This document shows, piece after piece, positions 8,333-16,479 of a DNA stretch of 64,000 nucleotides. Origin of the DNA: JACKCP01 sp034007295 (GTDB lineage Bacteria; Desulfobacterota; Desulfobacteria; Desulfobacterales; JACKCP01); contig JAVERC010000010.1 in NCBI GenBank assembly GCA_034007295.1, positions 1 to 64,000 on the forward strand. The letters run 5' to 3'. The position numbers and the translations under genes were made by a program. The notes beneath the pieces were generated by a model. The model did not search any database and was not told the origin of the DNA. It worked only from the letters and a program-made list of their open reading frames with translations. Position 1 is the first letter of the stretch; the number at the start of each line of letters is the position of its first letter.

Positions 8333-9019
8333 ATGGATAGCAATGAGGGTTTTGATCCTAAAATTGAAAGAAACTATTTTGATGAAGATGAATTAAAAGA
8401 AAAATTGAATGTTAAATCTGTAAATGGAGAAAATCAAATGAAAAGTTTTTTTAAAAGAGCTGATTTCCCTTTTTTTTTGTTGGGAGGGTTTGTCCTTGTT
8501 TTGCTTATTTTTATTCTTTTTAAACTTCCGTCGGCAACTGAGGAAACAGTATCTGATGAATCTGTAAAAAGGCCTGGAGCAAATGAGCTTAAACAGTCGC
8601 TGGATGATATTCGAAATGAGATTGTTGAAATCAGATACAATCTTTCATCTGGATCATCTTCAAAAGATGACCTTTCATTGGTGTTAAATGAATTAGATAA
8701 AAGATTTGAGCAAAAACTTGCAGCTATAGAAGCAAAAATTGATGATTTAAAATCAGCAGTAGAAAGAGGGGGGAAACTAGAAACAAAAACATTCACTGAA
8801 AAAAAAGGTAAAGATAAAAAACCTCTTTCAGAAAAAAAATCAGAACTAACAAAAGATTCTGAAACTGTAAAAAGTTTTTACCATACTGTCAAAAAAGGTG
8901 ATACACTTTATAGTATTTCGAAAAAATATAGTGTAGATATTGGTGAAATTAAAAAACTTAACAATATGAAAAATAATTCAATTCATCCAGGCGGCAGACT
9001 TCTTATCAAAAATAATTAG
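8333..9019 (+). CDS. Membrane-anchored LysM-domain protein
   Basis: 228 aa preceded by a strong 'gggagg' site. The N-terminal about 40 residues are charged; one transmembrane helix follows at about 44-64 ('FFLLGGFVLVLLIFILF'); a coiled-coil-like stretch spans 85-145; a LysM domain closes the protein ('FYHTVKKGDTLYSISKKYSVDIGEIKKLNN'). LysM binds peptidoglycan, so this likely links the inner membrane to the wall in the periplasm. Its TAG stop lies at the edge of the family A repeat. Confidence 0.85.
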   Translation: MDSNEGFDPKIERNYFDEDELKEKLNVKSVNGENQMKSFFKRADFPFFLLGGFVLVLLIFILFKLPSATEETVSDESVKRPGANELKQSLDDIRNEIVEIRYNLSSGSSSKDDLSLVLNELDKRFEQKLAAIEAKIDDLKSAVERGGKLETKTFTEKKGKDKKPLSEKKSELTKDSETVKSFYHTVKKGDTLYSISKKYSVDIGEIKKLNNMKNNSIHPGGRLLIKNN

Positions 9020-9172
9020 TAATTGGTGATTGGCCGAAAACGAGAATTTTTTGTTCAGTTCAAGGAAGATGAAAAATTTAACCTTTAGGATACATTGAGT
9101 ATTTTGAGGGTTAAATTTTATATCTGACACTGAAATGGACAAAAAAGACCTTTTGGTTCAGCCACTAATTGG
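9017..9172 (-). repeat. Family A repeat, full-length copy
   Basis: Nearly complete reverse copy running from 'tgattggccgaaaacgagaa' through 'gttcaaggaagatgaaaaat' and 'tacattgagtattttgaggg' to 'aaaaaagaccttttggttca'. It starts at the stop codon of the LysM gene. Confidence 0.85.
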
Positions 9173-9204
9173 CTTTGATAACCTGTTTTAAATTTTTGTT
9201 TAAT

Positions 9205-9372
9205 ATAATAGATTGTATCGGGTTTTTCTGAGCCTGATACAATTAATTTAGACCTAGATTGAACGATTTTTAAGTTTGTTTTATATAATGTAAAATTTTA
9301 TCAGGCTGTACTTTTGCCATGTTTGATGCAAGTTAAAGCAAAATTGGAAAGCTTGATTCAGGTAAAAGAATT
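9205..9372. repeat. Family B intergenic repeat, copy 2
   Basis: Shares a 'gtatcgg...cctgatac' inverted pair and 'attggaaagct' with copy 1, and 'tttttaagtttg' plus 'aaaattttatcaggctgta' with the copy at 33290. No coding potential is seen. Confidence 0.5.
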
Positions 9373-9395
9373 AAAGAATTAGTTCAGCCAAAAAA

Positions 9396-10121
9396 CTAAA
9401 TCATATCAGCGAAAACATTTGGGAATCCAAGTTCAACAATTTTGTTTTTAACCAGCTTTCTGTTATATTCCACAAATCTTAATTCAAGGTGTAAATTTTT
9501 TTTGTCAAAAATCAGATATTTTGCTCTTTTATCACCATCTCTTGGCTGTCCAATGCTTCCTGAGTTAATAATATATCTTTTAGTTTTATCAAGTTCAGTT
9601 GATTTAGAAATGTCTGATTTAACAATATTTTTGTTTTCTAGCGTTATAATTCCAAGTTTGTGGGTATGTCCGACAAAACACAAACTTTCGCTAAAACTAT
9701 TAAACAGGTTTTTTAACCCAAAAGGAGAAAATTCAAAAATATAAGTTAGTATTTTGTCCGGCGGAGCTCCGTGGACAAACAAAATATTGTTTTTTATTAG
9801 ATTATCAGGATATTGAGAAATTATCTTAATGGAGTTAGCCGTTAAAATATTTTCTGTGATATTAAGAGCTTCTCTTGCAAAAGGATTAAACCATTTTTTT
9901 ATCTCAGGTTTTAAAATGCCAAGTTCGTGATTTCCAAGTACAGAAGGAATTGATTTTAAATTTAGAGCGTTTACTACTTGATTTGGTTCTGGTCCATACC
10001 CAATATTATCACCTAAGCTTATAGCTTCACAAATATTTTGGTTTTCCATATCTTCAAAAACAGCTTTAAGTGCTTCATAATTTCCGTGAATATCTGAAAG
10101 AATAGCTATTTTATCATTCAA
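9396..10121 (-). CDS. Calcineurin-like metallophosphoesterase
   Basis: Metal-dependent phosphoesterase, 241 aa. Motifs in order: 'ILSDIHGNYEAL' (metal-binding DxH), 'SLGDNIGYGPEPNQV' (GD), 'VLGNHE' (GNHE), 'VHGAPP' (H), and 'FVGHTHKLG' (GHxH). The gap between them fits the family that includes bacterial PrpE/ApaH-like and DUF-type diadenosine or protein phosphatases; the substrate cannot be told. The start is TTG at 10121, supported by GGAG 7-8 nt upstream. It stands alone. Confidence 0.87.
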   Translation of the reverse strand: MNDKIAILSDIHGNYEALKAVFEDMENQNICEAISLGDNIGYGPEPNQVVNALNLKSIPSVLGNHELGILKPEIKKWFNPFAREALNITENILTANSIKIISQYPDNLIKNNILFVHGAPPDKILTYIFEFSPFGLKNLFNSFSESLCFVGHTHKLGIITLENKNIVKSDISKSTELDKTKRYIINSGSIGQPRDGDKRAKYLIFDKKNLHLELRFVEYNRKLVKNKIVELGFPNVFADMI

Positions 10122-10508
10122 GTTTTTTCTCCTTTTTTTATATTAAAACTTAAATTTAAATAATTTTATAGGATAAATTGCATCTGATTATTTTTAGAAC
10201 AGGCAAAAAAGGCAGTTCTCGCTCAGGTCTTAACAATAAAAGCTGGTGTTTAATAAGTCTGAAATTAAAAGTCTTCAAGATTATTTATGTAAAGCTTTAA
10301 ACCATAAAAAATTTTTTTGTATAATCAGTGAGAGAAAAAGAGAAAAAATTCTTGATTGAATATTTAAAGTTTGATAATTATACAAAAGTTTTAATTTATT
10401 CATTTCAAATACTTCGAAAAATCGACTTGATAATCATATTTACATTTATGAATCACATAGAATCAGAAAATTTTTGATCAGCTTTTATTTTTACTTATTT
10501 CTTATCTT
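10122..10508. other. Divergent spacer upstream of phaE, no gene seen
   Basis: A+T-rich non-coding region. A short family A fragment lies near 10196-10235 ('ggcaaaaaaggcagttctcgctca'). Otherwise I see no ORF or obvious operator before the sigma-54-like site at 10509. Confidence 0.4.
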
Positions 10509-10524
10509 TGGCTTACAATTTGCA
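10509..10524 (+). promoter_or_regulatory. Candidate sigma-54 (-24/-12) promoter for phaE-phaC
   Basis: The string tggcttacaatttgca has GG and GC exactly 10 nt apart, with the flanking T-GGC and TTTGC-A bases expected for sigma-54. Predicted transcription would start near 10535, about 40 bp before the phaE ATG, leaving room for its ribosome site. No bound activator site was identified, so this rests on the match alone. Confidence 0.45.
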
Positions 10525-10577
10525 TTTATTCTTATTTACAATTTATCGGTTGAAATTAGTATATAAAGGACTATCTT

Positions 10578-11474
10578 ATGACACAAACCTTTGAAAAAAA
10601 ATTTGAACAAAAAAGGAGCGAAATGTTTGAAAACTGGATCAGTCTTTCAGGTCAGTTTTTTGGTGATTTAGCTAAGGTCTGGAATAATGGCGACATAAGT
10701 TCTTTCACTCAGAAAGATTTTGAAAAGTCAATGGAGCAGGCTAATAATGTATGGAATCTTTCCGTCAAATCATGGGAGTCTATGCTAAATTCTCTTAAAA
10801 ATCCAGATGAGTCTTTTTTGTCGGAAAAATCAATGGAAGAAAGACGAAAAACATTGGAGAAAATAATGAATGCCATGTCGGAAAGTTTTAGGATTTTTTA
10901 TGATAAAAGCATGGAGCAGGCAGAAAGCGTAAAAAATAATTTTACTAATATGGATTTTAATAAAATTGATAAAGAACTTTTTAAAAAGTGGGAATCATTC
11001 TACGAAAAAGAACTTTCCAGAATTCTTGGAATGCCACAGGTAGGGCTTGGAAGGGAATATCAGGAAAAAATTGCATGTACTCTTGATAAGTTTAATCTAT
11101 TCAATGCTGCCGTAATTGAGTTTATTTATTTTTTATATCTTCCCATGGAAAAAACTTTTATTCTTATGCAGAAAGATATGGAAAGAATGATAGCGGAAGG
11201 AAAGCTTCCTGAAAATTCTGAAGAGTATTATAATATGTGGCTTAAAAAGCTTGAAGCACATTATATGGCTATGTTTCATTCTAATGAGTACATTTCAGTC
11301 ATGGCAAAAGCTCTTGAAAATATGGCTCAATTTAAATCTGCCCGTGATTCTGTTTTAGAAGATGTTGTATCCTCAATGCCAATTCCGACTAAATCAGAGA
11401 TTGACGAAATGTACAAAGAACTGTCTGAGCTTAAAAGGACAGTAAAAAGGCTGGAAAAAGAAAGCAAAAACTAA
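10578..11474 (+). CDS. phaE: Class III poly(R)-hydroxyalkanoate synthase subunit PhaE
   Basis: Helical partner subunit of the class III PHA synthase, 298 aa, needed for PhaC stability and activity on the polymer granule. It shows the PhaE layout: a long helical N-terminus ('NWISLSGQFFGDLAKVWN'), 'LGMPQVGLGREYQEKI' in the middle, and a C-terminal coiled coil ('ELSELKRTVKRLEKESKN'). An 'aagga' site precedes the ATG. PhaC follows after 20 bp, the usual phaE-phaC pairing. Confidence 0.88.
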   Translation: MTQTFEKKFEQKRSEMFENWISLSGQFFGDLAKVWNNGDISSFTQKDFEKSMEQANNVWNLSVKSWESMLNSLKNPDESFLSEKSMEERRKTLEKIMNAMSESFRIFYDKSMEQAESVKNNFTNMDFNKIDKELFKKWESFYEKELSRILGMPQVGLGREYQEKIACTLDKFNLFNAAVIEFIYFLYLPMEKTFILMQKDMERMIAEGKLPENSEEYYNMWLKKLEAHYMAMFHSNEYISVMAKALENMAQFKSARDSVLEDVVSSMPIPTKSEIDEMYKELSELKRTVKRLEKESKN

Positions 11475-11494
11475 TCTGATTAACGGGGGAAATA

Positions 11495-12634
11495 ATGGTA
11501 GAATTATCACAGGTAGCAGACAAATTTTTAGATGATGTTGCAAAAAATGCAGCTAAAGTAAATTCTTATTTAAGTGATGCCTACGATGTTTTAACAAGCG
11601 ATCTTCATGATGGTATTGCCCAGACTCCCTATGAAATAGTTCATCAGGAAGACCGTGTAAAACTAAAATATTACAAGTCAAATTCAGGAAAGAAAAAAAG
11701 GAACACCCCGCTTCTTGTTGTTTATGCTCTAATAAACAGAGAAACAATGCTTGATCTTCAGCCTGGAAGAAGTGTTGTTGAAAAGTTTCTTAACGACGGT
11801 ATGGATGTTTATATGATTGAATGGGGATATCCTTCCTTTAAAGATAAATATCTTACTATTGATGACCATGTTAACGGATATCTTGATAATATGGTAGATT
11901 TTGTAAGGGAAAAAGAAAATTCACAAAAGGTAAACCTTATGGGTATATGCATGGGTGGTACTTTTTGTACAATGTATTCTTCTTTGCATCCTGAAAAGGT
12001 GAAAAATCTTGTTCTTACTGTTACACCTACAAATTTTGAAACAAATGAAGGTCTTTTGCATGTCTGGATGAAAAAAATTGATGTTGACAAAGTTGTTGAC
12101 GGATTTGGAAATCTTCCAGGTGATATCATGAACTTTGGATTTCTTCTCTTAAACCCTGCAAGACTTATGATAGATAAATATAAAGGCTTTTTAAACAATA
12201 TGGATAATAAGCCTTTTCTTGAAAATTTTATCAGAATGGAACGCTGGATTTATGACAGCCCTGATTTTCCTGGTGAAACTTTTAGACAGTTTATTAAAGA
12301 TCTTTACCAAAAAAATCTTTTGATCAAAAATGAGCTTGTAATAGGCGGTAACAAAGTTGATCTGAAAAAAATTACAATGCCTGTTTTAAATATTTATGCC
12401 AAATTTGATCATCTTGTTCCGCCTTCAGCTGCTGATAAATTTACAAAAGTTATTGGAAGTAAAGATAAAGAAGATCTCTGCCTTGAAACAGGACACATTG
12501 GAATTTACGTAAGCTCTAAATACCAGAACGAATTTGCACCAAAAATTTCATCATGGCTCTTAGAAAGAGATGCTGAAGAAAAAAAAACAATAAGTCAAAA
12601 ACAGGGTAAAAAAGCTGCAAGTGAAGCCGCATGA
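11495..12634 (+). CDS. phaC: Class III poly(R)-hydroxyalkanoate synthase subunit PhaC
   Basis: Polymerises (R)-3-hydroxyacyl-CoA into polyhydroxyalkanoate storage polymer. Alpha/beta-hydrolase fold, 379 aa (class III is about 355): the lipase-like box is GICMGG with nucleophile Cys152, then Asp305 in 'YAKFDHLVPP' and His334 in 'TGHIGIY'. These match the known class III catalytic triad in spacing. A charged C-terminal tail (about 355-379) extends beyond the fold. 'gggga' lies before the ATG. It is co-transcribed with phaE, with phaJ about 270 bp downstream. Confidence 0.94.
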   Translation: MVELSQVADKFLDDVAKNAAKVNSYLSDAYDVLTSDLHDGIAQTPYEIVHQEDRVKLKYYKSNSGKKKRNTPLLVVYALINRETMLDLQPGRSVVEKFLNDGMDVYMIEWGYPSFKDKYLTIDDHVNGYLDNMVDFVREKENSQKVNLMGICMGGTFCTMYSSLHPEKVKNLVLTVTPTNFETNEGLLHVWMKKIDVDKVVDGFGNLPGDIMNFGFLLLNPARLMIDKYKGFLNNMDNKPFLENFIRMERWIYDSPDFPGETFRQFIKDLYQKNLLIKNELVIGGNKVDLKKITMPVLNIYAKFDHLVPPSAADKFTKVIGSKDKEDLCLETGHIGIYVSSKYQNEFAPKISSWLLERDAEEKKTISQKQGKKAASEAA

Positions 12635-12636
12635 TA

Positions 12637-12865
12637 CCTTAATTTAAATCTTAGCTGAATTGAGCGGTTTCAATTTTTTCTGATGGTTTGGCAAAATATG
12701 AAAAGCTCAGTTTAGCCCTGAACGAAAAATAATAAATTTGAATATTATAGATTGGCCGAAACTAAAATTTTTTCATTTCGTTTAAATGAAAGACTTAGCC
12801 CTTGGCAGAGAAATTTTTTTGGATTTAATCAAAAATCGACACAATGACAATTTTTTTAGTTTTGG
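12637..12865. repeat. Spacer with decayed family B and family A repeat segments
   Basis: 12637-12720 carries family B-like blocks ('gagcggtttcaattttttctg', 'aaaatatgaaaagct'). 12749-12865 begins 'gattggccgaaactaaaatttttt', a family A right end, and decays afterwards. No gene is visible between phaC and the MaoC-type gene. Confidence 0.4.
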
Positions 12866-12905
12866 TGCAAATATAGGCAAATCCTAAACATTATTGGAGG
12901 TTTGG

Positions 12906-13328
12906 ATGGAAATAGGCAAAGCTGTATCAGAGATGAAAATAGGGGATTTTGCAGAATTTACAAAAACAGTCACAGAATCTGATGTATATCAGTTCGCAGG
13001 CATTACCGGAGATTTTAATCCGGCACATATTAACGAAGAATATGCGAAAACAACAATGTTTAAAACAAGGATAGCCCATGGAATGCTGAGTGCAGGCTTT
13101 ATTTCAACTGTTTTAGGCACAAAGCTCCCTGGTCCTGGGACAATTTATCTAAAGCAGGAACTTGCATTTATTGCACCTGTTAAAATAGGCGATACTGTTA
13201 CAGCCCGTGTTGAAGTAAAAGATCTTATTCCTGAAAAAAACAGGGTTATTTTAAGGACTGTATGTAAAAATCAAGATGGTAAGGAAGTTCTTGATGGTGA
13301 AGCAGTTATGATGGCTCCAAAAAAATAA
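12906..13328 (+). CDS. phaJ: MaoC-like (R)-specific enoyl-CoA hydratase
   Basis: Hot-dog fold, 140 aa. The hydratase-2 motif is 'GDFNPAHINEEYA' (Asp and His catalytic pair), followed by 'IAHGMLSAGFISTVLG'. PhaJ-type enzymes hydrate trans-2-enoyl-CoA to the (R)-3-hydroxyacyl-CoA that PhaC uses, which fits its place after phaEC. I chose the ATG at 12906: GGAGG at 12896-12900 precedes it by 5 nt, and the frame upstream has only a TTG overlapping that site. The symbol rests on context; other MaoC hydratases look similar. Confidence 0.82.
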   Translation: MEIGKAVSEMKIGDFAEFTKTVTESDVYQFAGITGDFNPAHINEEYAKTTMFKTRIAHGMLSAGFISTVLGTKLPGPGTIYLKQELAFIAPVKIGDTVTARVEVKDLIPEKNRVILRTVCKNQDGKEVLDGEAVMMAPKK

Positions 13329-13330
13329 TT

Positions 13331-13382
13331 AATTAGTGATTGGCCGAAAACGAGAATTTTTTGTTCAGTTCAAGAAAAATTA
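13331..13382 (-). repeat. Family A repeat, half copy
   Basis: Contains only the right end: 'ttagtgattggccgaaaacg' through 'tttttgttcagttcaag', then stops. It lies immediately after the phaJ stop and before the shared terminator at 13409. Confidence 0.7.
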
Positions 13383-13408
13383 AATTTTGGTTAATATTTT
13401 TGGCTTCT

Positions 13409-13456
13409 AAAAAAGCATCATCTGAATTTTTTAATTAATATCAGATGATGCTTTTT
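13409..13456. terminator. Bidirectional terminator between phaJ and ppdK
   Basis: A long perfect stem (aagcatcatctga / tcagatgatgctt) is flanked by an A-run on the left and a T-run on the right, so it can end both the phaJ transcript (plus) and the ppdK transcript (minus). Confidence 0.85.
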
Positions 13457-13459
13457 CAT

Positions 13460-16183
13460 TTATTTATTTATTTTTTTTGCCTTGATTTCAGCCTGAGCTG
13501 CTGAAAGTCTTGCTATTGGAAGCCTGAAAGGTGAACAGCTTACATAGTTGAGTCCTTTTTCAAAACAATATTCAACTGAAGCGGGATCTCCTCCGTGTTC
13601 TCCACAAATACCAATTTTTAAATTTGGTCTTGCCTGCCTTCCTCTTTCAACAGCATATGTTATCAGCTGCCCAACACCTTTTTTATCAATTGTCTGGAAG
13701 GGATCATGCTCAATTATTTCATAGTCAAGGTATGGCCCCATGAAAACATCTGAATCATCACGGCTGAATCCGTAAGTCATCTGTGTAAGGTCATTTGTTC
13801 CAAATGAGAAAAATTCTGCAACTTCAGCCATTTCATGTGCAAGAAGTGCAGCTCTTGGGATTTCTATCATTGTTCCAAACATATACTCAATTTTATCAAG
13901 GCCAAATGCTCCTTTAACCTGGGCATAGACTTTTTCTGTTATATCTTTTGCAATTACAAGCTCTTTTGCATCGCAGGTTACTGGAACCATGATTTCAGGT
14001 TTTGGGTCTTTTCCTTCCTTAATCATTTCAGCAGCAGCTTCAAGAATTCCTCTTACCTGCATTTCTGTGATTTCAGGGTATGTTACTCCAAGTCTGAAAC
14101 CTCTGTGTCCCATCATTGGGTTGCTTTCCTTAAGGCCTTCGCCTCTTCTTATGACCTCAGAAACATCAATATTAAGAGCTTTTGCAACTTCTTCCTGTTT
14201 TTCTTTGGAATGAGGGATAAACTCATGAAGAGGAGGATCTAGAAGTCTTATTGTCACTGGTAGACCGTTCATTACTTCCATTGTTGCTTTAAGGTCTCTT
14301 TTAACAAAAGGAGCAAGCTCGTCTAATGCCTGTCTTCTTTCGTCCTCATTAGAACTTAAAATCATTTTTCTAAGAAGGAATAGGGGTTCTTCAGAATTTT
14401 CTCCGTAGAACATATGCTCAGTTCTAAAAAGACCAATACCTTCTGCACCAAGTTCAAGGGAAGTTTTTGCATCTTTTTGAGTCTCTGCATTTGATCTGAC
14501 GCCCATTGTTCTGAATTTGTCAACAATTGACATGAATCTTTTAAAGTTTGGGTTTTCAGTAGCATCTAGCATGTTGAGAACACCTTCATAAACAAGGCCC
14601 TTGGTCCCGTTTAATGTAAAGGTGTCACCTTCTTTATATGTTTTTGAGCCGATTTTGAGTTCTCTTTTGGAAAGATTTATTTCAAGCATTGAAGCACCGA
14701 CTATACAGCACTTGCCCCAACCTCTTGCAACAAGAGCAGCATGGCTTGTCATTCCGCCTTTTGCTGTAAGAATTGCATTGGCAGCTCTCATTCCTTCAAC
14801 ATCTTCAGGGTTTGTTTCTTCCCTTAAAAGTATTACTCCTTTGCCTTCTTTGTTCCATTTTACTGCATCTTCAGCTGTAAAAACAATTTGTCCTATTGCA
14901 CCTCCGGGTCCTGCTGGAAGTCCTTTTGCAACTGGATTTGTTTTGGCTTCTTCTGAAGGATCTATTATTGGATGGAGAAGTTCGTCAAGCTGGGCAGGCT
15001 TAAGCCTTGTTACACAGGTTTCCTCATTAATCATGCCTTCATCAAGCATTTCCATTGCCATATTAAGGGCTGCTGCACCAGTTCTTTTTCCTACCCTGCA
15101 CTGAAGCATGAAAAGTTTCTTTTCCTGAATTGTAAATTCTATGTCGAGCATATCGCTGTAATGTTTTTCAAGCTTGTTTCTTACTTCATAAAGTTCCTGG
15201 TAAACTTCTGGCATCTGCTGTTCAAGTGATGCAAGATGTTCGTTTTGGTCATTTTTGGTATCATCGTTTAATGGGTTTGGTGTTCTGTAACCTGCAACAA
15301 CATCTTCACCCTGAGCATTTACAAGCCATTCACCGTAAAATTTATTTTCACCTGTTGCAGGGTTTCTTGTAAATGCAACTCCGGTTGCAGAAGTGTCTCC
15401 CATGTTTCCAAAAACCATACTCATTACAGTACAGGCTGTTCCCCATTGGTCAGGAATTCCTTCAATTCTTCTGTAGGATTTTGCTTTTTTACCATGCCAG
15501 CTTTTGAATACAGCACCAACTGATCCCCATAGCTGCTGTTTTGGATCATCTGGAAACGGGATTCCAAAAGTATCAAGGATTTTTTTCTTGAATTCATCGC
15601 AAAGAAATTTCAGATCATCAACATTGAATTCAGTTTCACTGTCATAGCCTTTTTCAAGTTTTAGATCATCCATAATATTTTCAAGCTGGATTCTTATTTC
15701 TTGGCCGTCAACAGGGTCTACTTCTTCAGCTTTTTCCATTACAACATCGGAATACATCATAATAAGGCGTCTGTAGGCATCATATACAAACCACTCATTT
15801 CCGGTTTTTTTGATAAGTCCCGGGATAGTTGAAGGGCACAAACCTACGTTTAAAACGGTTTCCATCATTCCAGGCATGGACTGTCTTGCACCGGATCTGC
15901 ATGAAACAAGAAGAGGGGAATCTGGATCACCATATTTCATGTCCATGATTGTCTCAACTTCCTTAAGAGCTGTTTCAACTTCATTAATCAAAGAGTCCGG
16001 GTATTTGCCGCCGTTTTTAAAATATTCATTGCAAAAATCTGTTGTAATTGTGAAGCCTGGAGGAACAGGCAGTCCAAGAGTTGCCATTTCAGCCAGGTTT
16101 GCACCTTTTCCGCCAAGAAGATTTGCCTGGGCGGCATTTCCTTCGGCTATGCCGTTACCGAAGGTATAAACAAATTTTGTCAT
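13460..16183 (-). CDS. ppdK: Pyruvate, phosphate dikinase
   Basis: Interconverts pyruvate + ATP + Pi and PEP + AMP + PPi; in anaerobes it serves gluconeogenic or PPi-linked glycolytic flux. Length is 907 aa, normal for the family. The ATP-grasp domain opens with 'GGKGANLAEM'; the swivelling phosphohistidine domain has 'GGMTSHAALVARGWGKCC' (His about 481); the C-terminal PEP/pyruvate TIM barrel has 'GLFRTEHMF', 'GHRGFRLGVTYPEI', 'GTMIEIPRAAL', 'FFSFGTNDLTQMTYGFSRDD' and 'GICGEHGGDP'. 'ggaaggggat' precedes the ATG. Single-gene unit. Confidence 0.97.
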   Translation of the reverse strand: MTKFVYTFGNGIAEGNAAQANLLGGKGANLAEMATLGLPVPPGFTITTDFCNEYFKNGGKYPDSLINEVETALKEVETIMDMKYGDPDSPLLVSCRSGARQSMPGMMETVLNVGLCPSTIPGLIKKTGNEWFVYDAYRRLIMMYSDVVMEKAEEVDPVDGQEIRIQLENIMDDLKLEKGYDSETEFNVDDLKFLCDEFKKKILDTFGIPFPDDPKQQLWGSVGAVFKSWHGKKAKSYRRIEGIPDQWGTACTVMSMVFGNMGDTSATGVAFTRNPATGENKFYGEWLVNAQGEDVVAGYRTPNPLNDDTKNDQNEHLASLEQQMPEVYQELYEVRNKLEKHYSDMLDIEFTIQEKKLFMLQCRVGKRTGAAALNMAMEMLDEGMINEETCVTRLKPAQLDELLHPIIDPSEEAKTNPVAKGLPAGPGGAIGQIVFTAEDAVKWNKEGKGVILLREETNPEDVEGMRAANAILTAKGGMTSHAALVARGWGKCCIVGASMLEINLSKRELKIGSKTYKEGDTFTLNGTKGLVYEGVLNMLDATENPNFKRFMSIVDKFRTMGVRSNAETQKDAKTSLELGAEGIGLFRTEHMFYGENSEEPLFLLRKMILSSNEDERRQALDELAPFVKRDLKATMEVMNGLPVTIRLLDPPLHEFIPHSKEKQEEVAKALNIDVSEVIRRGEGLKESNPMMGHRGFRLGVTYPEITEMQVRGILEAAAEMIKEGKDPKPEIMVPVTCDAKELVIAKDITEKVYAQVKGAFGLDKIEYMFGTMIEIPRAALLAHEMAEVAEFFSFGTNDLTQMTYGFSRDDSDVFMGPYLDYEIIEHDPFQTIDKKGVGQLITYAVERGRQARPNLKIGICGEHGGDPASVEYCFEKGLNYVSCSPFRLPIARLSAAQAEIKAKKINK

Positions 16184-16479
16184 TCTATCCCCTTCCTTTC
16201 AAATCTTTATAAATATATTGAAATTTAAAAAACTTTTACCATTTTTACTTGTCTTTAACATTGTGTAATAATATTTAAAACCAAAAGTGCAAAATGTTTT
16301 TTGCATGGGAATAAAGAAATTTTTAAATCAAGTTCTTTTTTTTAAGGTATTAATCAGATAAAAAAAATAAAAATTTTAATAAATTAGACAGATTATTTAT
16401 TTTTGGTTAACTAGAAATTTTTGATATATAAGTCAAGAAAAATATTTAAGCCTATTAAAGGCAGAGGAGTCTTGTTAAA
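16184..16479. other. Divergent spacer between ppdK and the ABC-F gene
   Basis: Very A+T-rich 296-bp region that must hold both promoters. No repeat copy, ORF or convincing operator was seen. Confidence 0.4.

Noticed and set aside
8434..8796. 120-aa minus-strand ORF
   Set aside because: Shadow of the coiled-coil region of the LysM protein; low-complexity serine-rich product.
14601..15104. 167-aa plus-strand ORF
   Set aside because: Antisense to ppdK; no own start signal and no family resemblance.
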